Assembly: GCA_025667525.1 (NCBI GenBank)
Contig: CM046878.1
Span: 99,711,237-99,775,236, forward strand
Direction: 5' to 3'
DNA: 64,000 bases
Origin: Glebionis coronaria
Taxonomy: Eukaryota > Streptophyta > Magnoliopsida > Asterales > Asteraceae
Shown here: piece after piece, positions 62,146-64,000 of the stretch
Layout: each line of letters opens with the position of its first letter
How positions within the stretch are numbered: position 1 is the first letter of the stretch
Notes under the pieces: model-generated
What the model was told of the DNA's origin: nothing
The model's input: the letters and a program-made list of their open reading frames with translations, nothing else
Databases searched by the model: none
Translations under genes and position numbers: made by a program

Positions 62146-64000
62146 TGATATGAGCTAAAATACTCATATCAATTATATCATAAAACAATCAATAAATTCA
62201 TAAAATGTTTAAATATAGCCTTGTATACGTTTGTTTGTTGTTTAATGTGTGTAGGTACCGAAGTTCGCGAAAACCGGCAAAAATGGCACGAGTTTGAAGA
62301 AAATATCAACAAAGCCAAATTCAAGCTCGTTTTTAGTGGATTTAATCTTTATGAAGACTACTTTGGCTTATGGGCCCCACATTTGGGTATTGGGCCCAAA
62401 AGCCCAACAGTGGATTTATGTATTCACTTTTGGAGAACAAAGCCCATTAAAGGCCCATTGTCACAACAATTTTAAGATGGGCGGATTGGAATAAATGGGT
62501 CAAAATCCCAATTCATTTTGGCAAGTAATCTAAACGTTTGATTATGGGCTTAATAACCCATAAGGTTATTTACTAACCGGTTACAAGTGAAAGTTCAACA
62601 AACGATATAAAACACCTCATATGGTCAACGTTTATCCATTTTCACACAATTTACTCACACACCCACCCTTCGATACTCCCAAAGTAACCCATCTCTCTTA
62701 TCTCTCCCAAACCTGTAAAAACCTAATCACTATTTACCCCAACCCACTATTCATCTAACCCTAATTATACAAATCAATATTGGGTCTTTTCTAGTTAGAG
62801 GCGCGTGAACCTACACGCTCCCATAATTAAATCCCATCTTTTTCTGATTAAGAAGATGGGTGTAAATCGGTAACGTGGCTCCTTCCCCTCATGTGATTGG
62901 ATGATACACATCATCAATCACCACTCCACCAATTAGAAGATTGCATCTCAGTTTACAACAAACACAACTAGCACAAAACCCATCCATGGTGGCAATCCGT
63001 GTGATGGTGAATGAATATCAACCATAGATCAAGATTAAGAAGAAAGAGAAGAATGAAGATGCTATTTGGACGGACGAGATGCAAGATCCTTCTCAACAAA
63101 CCACCACCAAGAGCCTTGGGGGTTGGCTATAAAAACCCCCCATTTTCTGTAAAATATTCATTCCAATTTTTCTGTAATGTTATTATGATAAAATAGTTGT
63201 AGGATTTCTTGTATTTCATATTTCGAATTATTGTAATGATTTTACTGGTTTAATAAAATTTAACTCGAGAATCTCCTTGTTATTTCAATTATTTCTAACT
63301 GCTAAAGTTTTTATACTATTATCTTACTCTATTTTGACATTATAATATGAAAACGGTACTTTATTTAAGCTGAAATAATAGCTTGGATTAAGTATTAAAA
63401 GTTAAATTTGGAATAAAGTCAAACCAAAATGGTTTGATTCATAGAAAAGTTGTTCGGTTTGTTTGATAAGTGTGGTTTGAAATCCATTGAGGGTTGATAA
63501 TAGATGGTTAATGGTTCGATCATCGTGACGGTGTCATTTAAGTTTTAAGTAAGTTCGGCGCCGAACTTCTTCTCAACGGATTTCGTCAAATAATGGTTAA
63601 GAACTTTTGTTTGTTTTTCTGAAATGATTAGTATAATATGATTGTTTATCTGAGTTTATTCATTATTCTGTGTTTTGTTGATGTTTAATGTGATTTGCTT
63701 AGTTTGATAATTAGTTGAATATGGTTATGATGATTCTGAGTTTAAGCTGCATGTGCTTGTTGATTAAATCTGTTATAGTTTATTCTTTTACGGGTTTATT
63801 TAGTTTGCTAGAATTTCTGCATATTAGTTCATGATAAGCTGCTAATTTGTTGTTTAGATTCATCTTTGTAAAAGTGAGTTTGATTTAATGTCACTGCTAT
63901 TTTTGTTATTTAGGCTAAGTTTTTGGTAAGCTGCCAGTTTGGATTATGTTGTTTAGAGCTAGTTGTTTGATTGTCTGCTCGTCTGTCGAGTTTTGGTTAA
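62146..64000 (+). repeat. Second LTR of the Athila-like element (cut by window end)
   Basis: Matches 53,091-54,930. The first difference seen is at 62,364; after that substitutions and small indels appear regularly. It is either the 3' LTR or the 5' LTR of a tandem copy; the right end is outside the window. Confidence 0.85.

Overview
The window is nuclear DNA of a flowering plant, most probably Asteraceae tribe Anthemideae (the Artemisia, Tanacetum and Chrysanthemum group). The reasons are two copies of a seven-exon TPS-a sesquiterpene synthase that reads like Anthemideae germacrene A synthases, introns with GT..AG borders, an AT-rich background, and dense nested retrotransposons. I recognised gene families from memory of family motifs; no search was run.
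Only two host genes are present, and each occurs twice because the locus is duplicated. Block A (1 to about 19.7 kb) and block B (about 41.1 to 53.1 kb) each carry the same order: a plus-strand terpene synthase, a convergent minus-strand two-exon small heat shock protein (sHSP), then a minus-strand Ty1/copia element at the same target site (ATGTC). In block B both genes look intact (synthase 562 aa, sHSP 183 aa). In block A the synthase is cut by the window edge (exons 3-7 present and open) and the sHSP is split inside its alpha-crystallin domain by a 7.6 kb LTR retrotransposon with two 800-bp LTRs that look identical.
Between the blocks lie: a non-autonomous element with 2.6 kb LTRs (19,780-26,909, target duplication CAAAC); a decayed Ty3/gypsy chromovirus-like pol on the minus strand (27.5-30.1 kb); an LTR remnant ending at 31,476; a 5'-truncated LINE (31.5-33.2 kb); and a region cut by three (TA)n tracts at 33.8, 35.7 and 40.6 kb. 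The two segments between those tracts each end in imperfect inverted repeats. The larger one carries degraded fragments of two unrelated host genes, a P4-type phospholipid-transporting ATPase and a poly(A)-binding protein.
To the right of block B, an Athila-like gypsy element with LTRs of about 2.9 kb sits inside the leader of the block B copia element. It keeps gag and protease with several stops and no visible reverse transcriptase or integrase. Its 3' LTR is preceded by a second copy of the host sequence that lies upstream of its 5' LTR, which looks like a repair or conversion patch. The window ends inside this second LTR.
Small non-autonomous DNA elements with hAT-like ends (CAGGG..., 8-bp target duplications) and a SINE-like insertion decorate the genes and repeats. 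The most novel-looking signals are a structured leader motif shared by two unrelated LTR elements, and the (TA)n-bounded module carrying host gene fragments.
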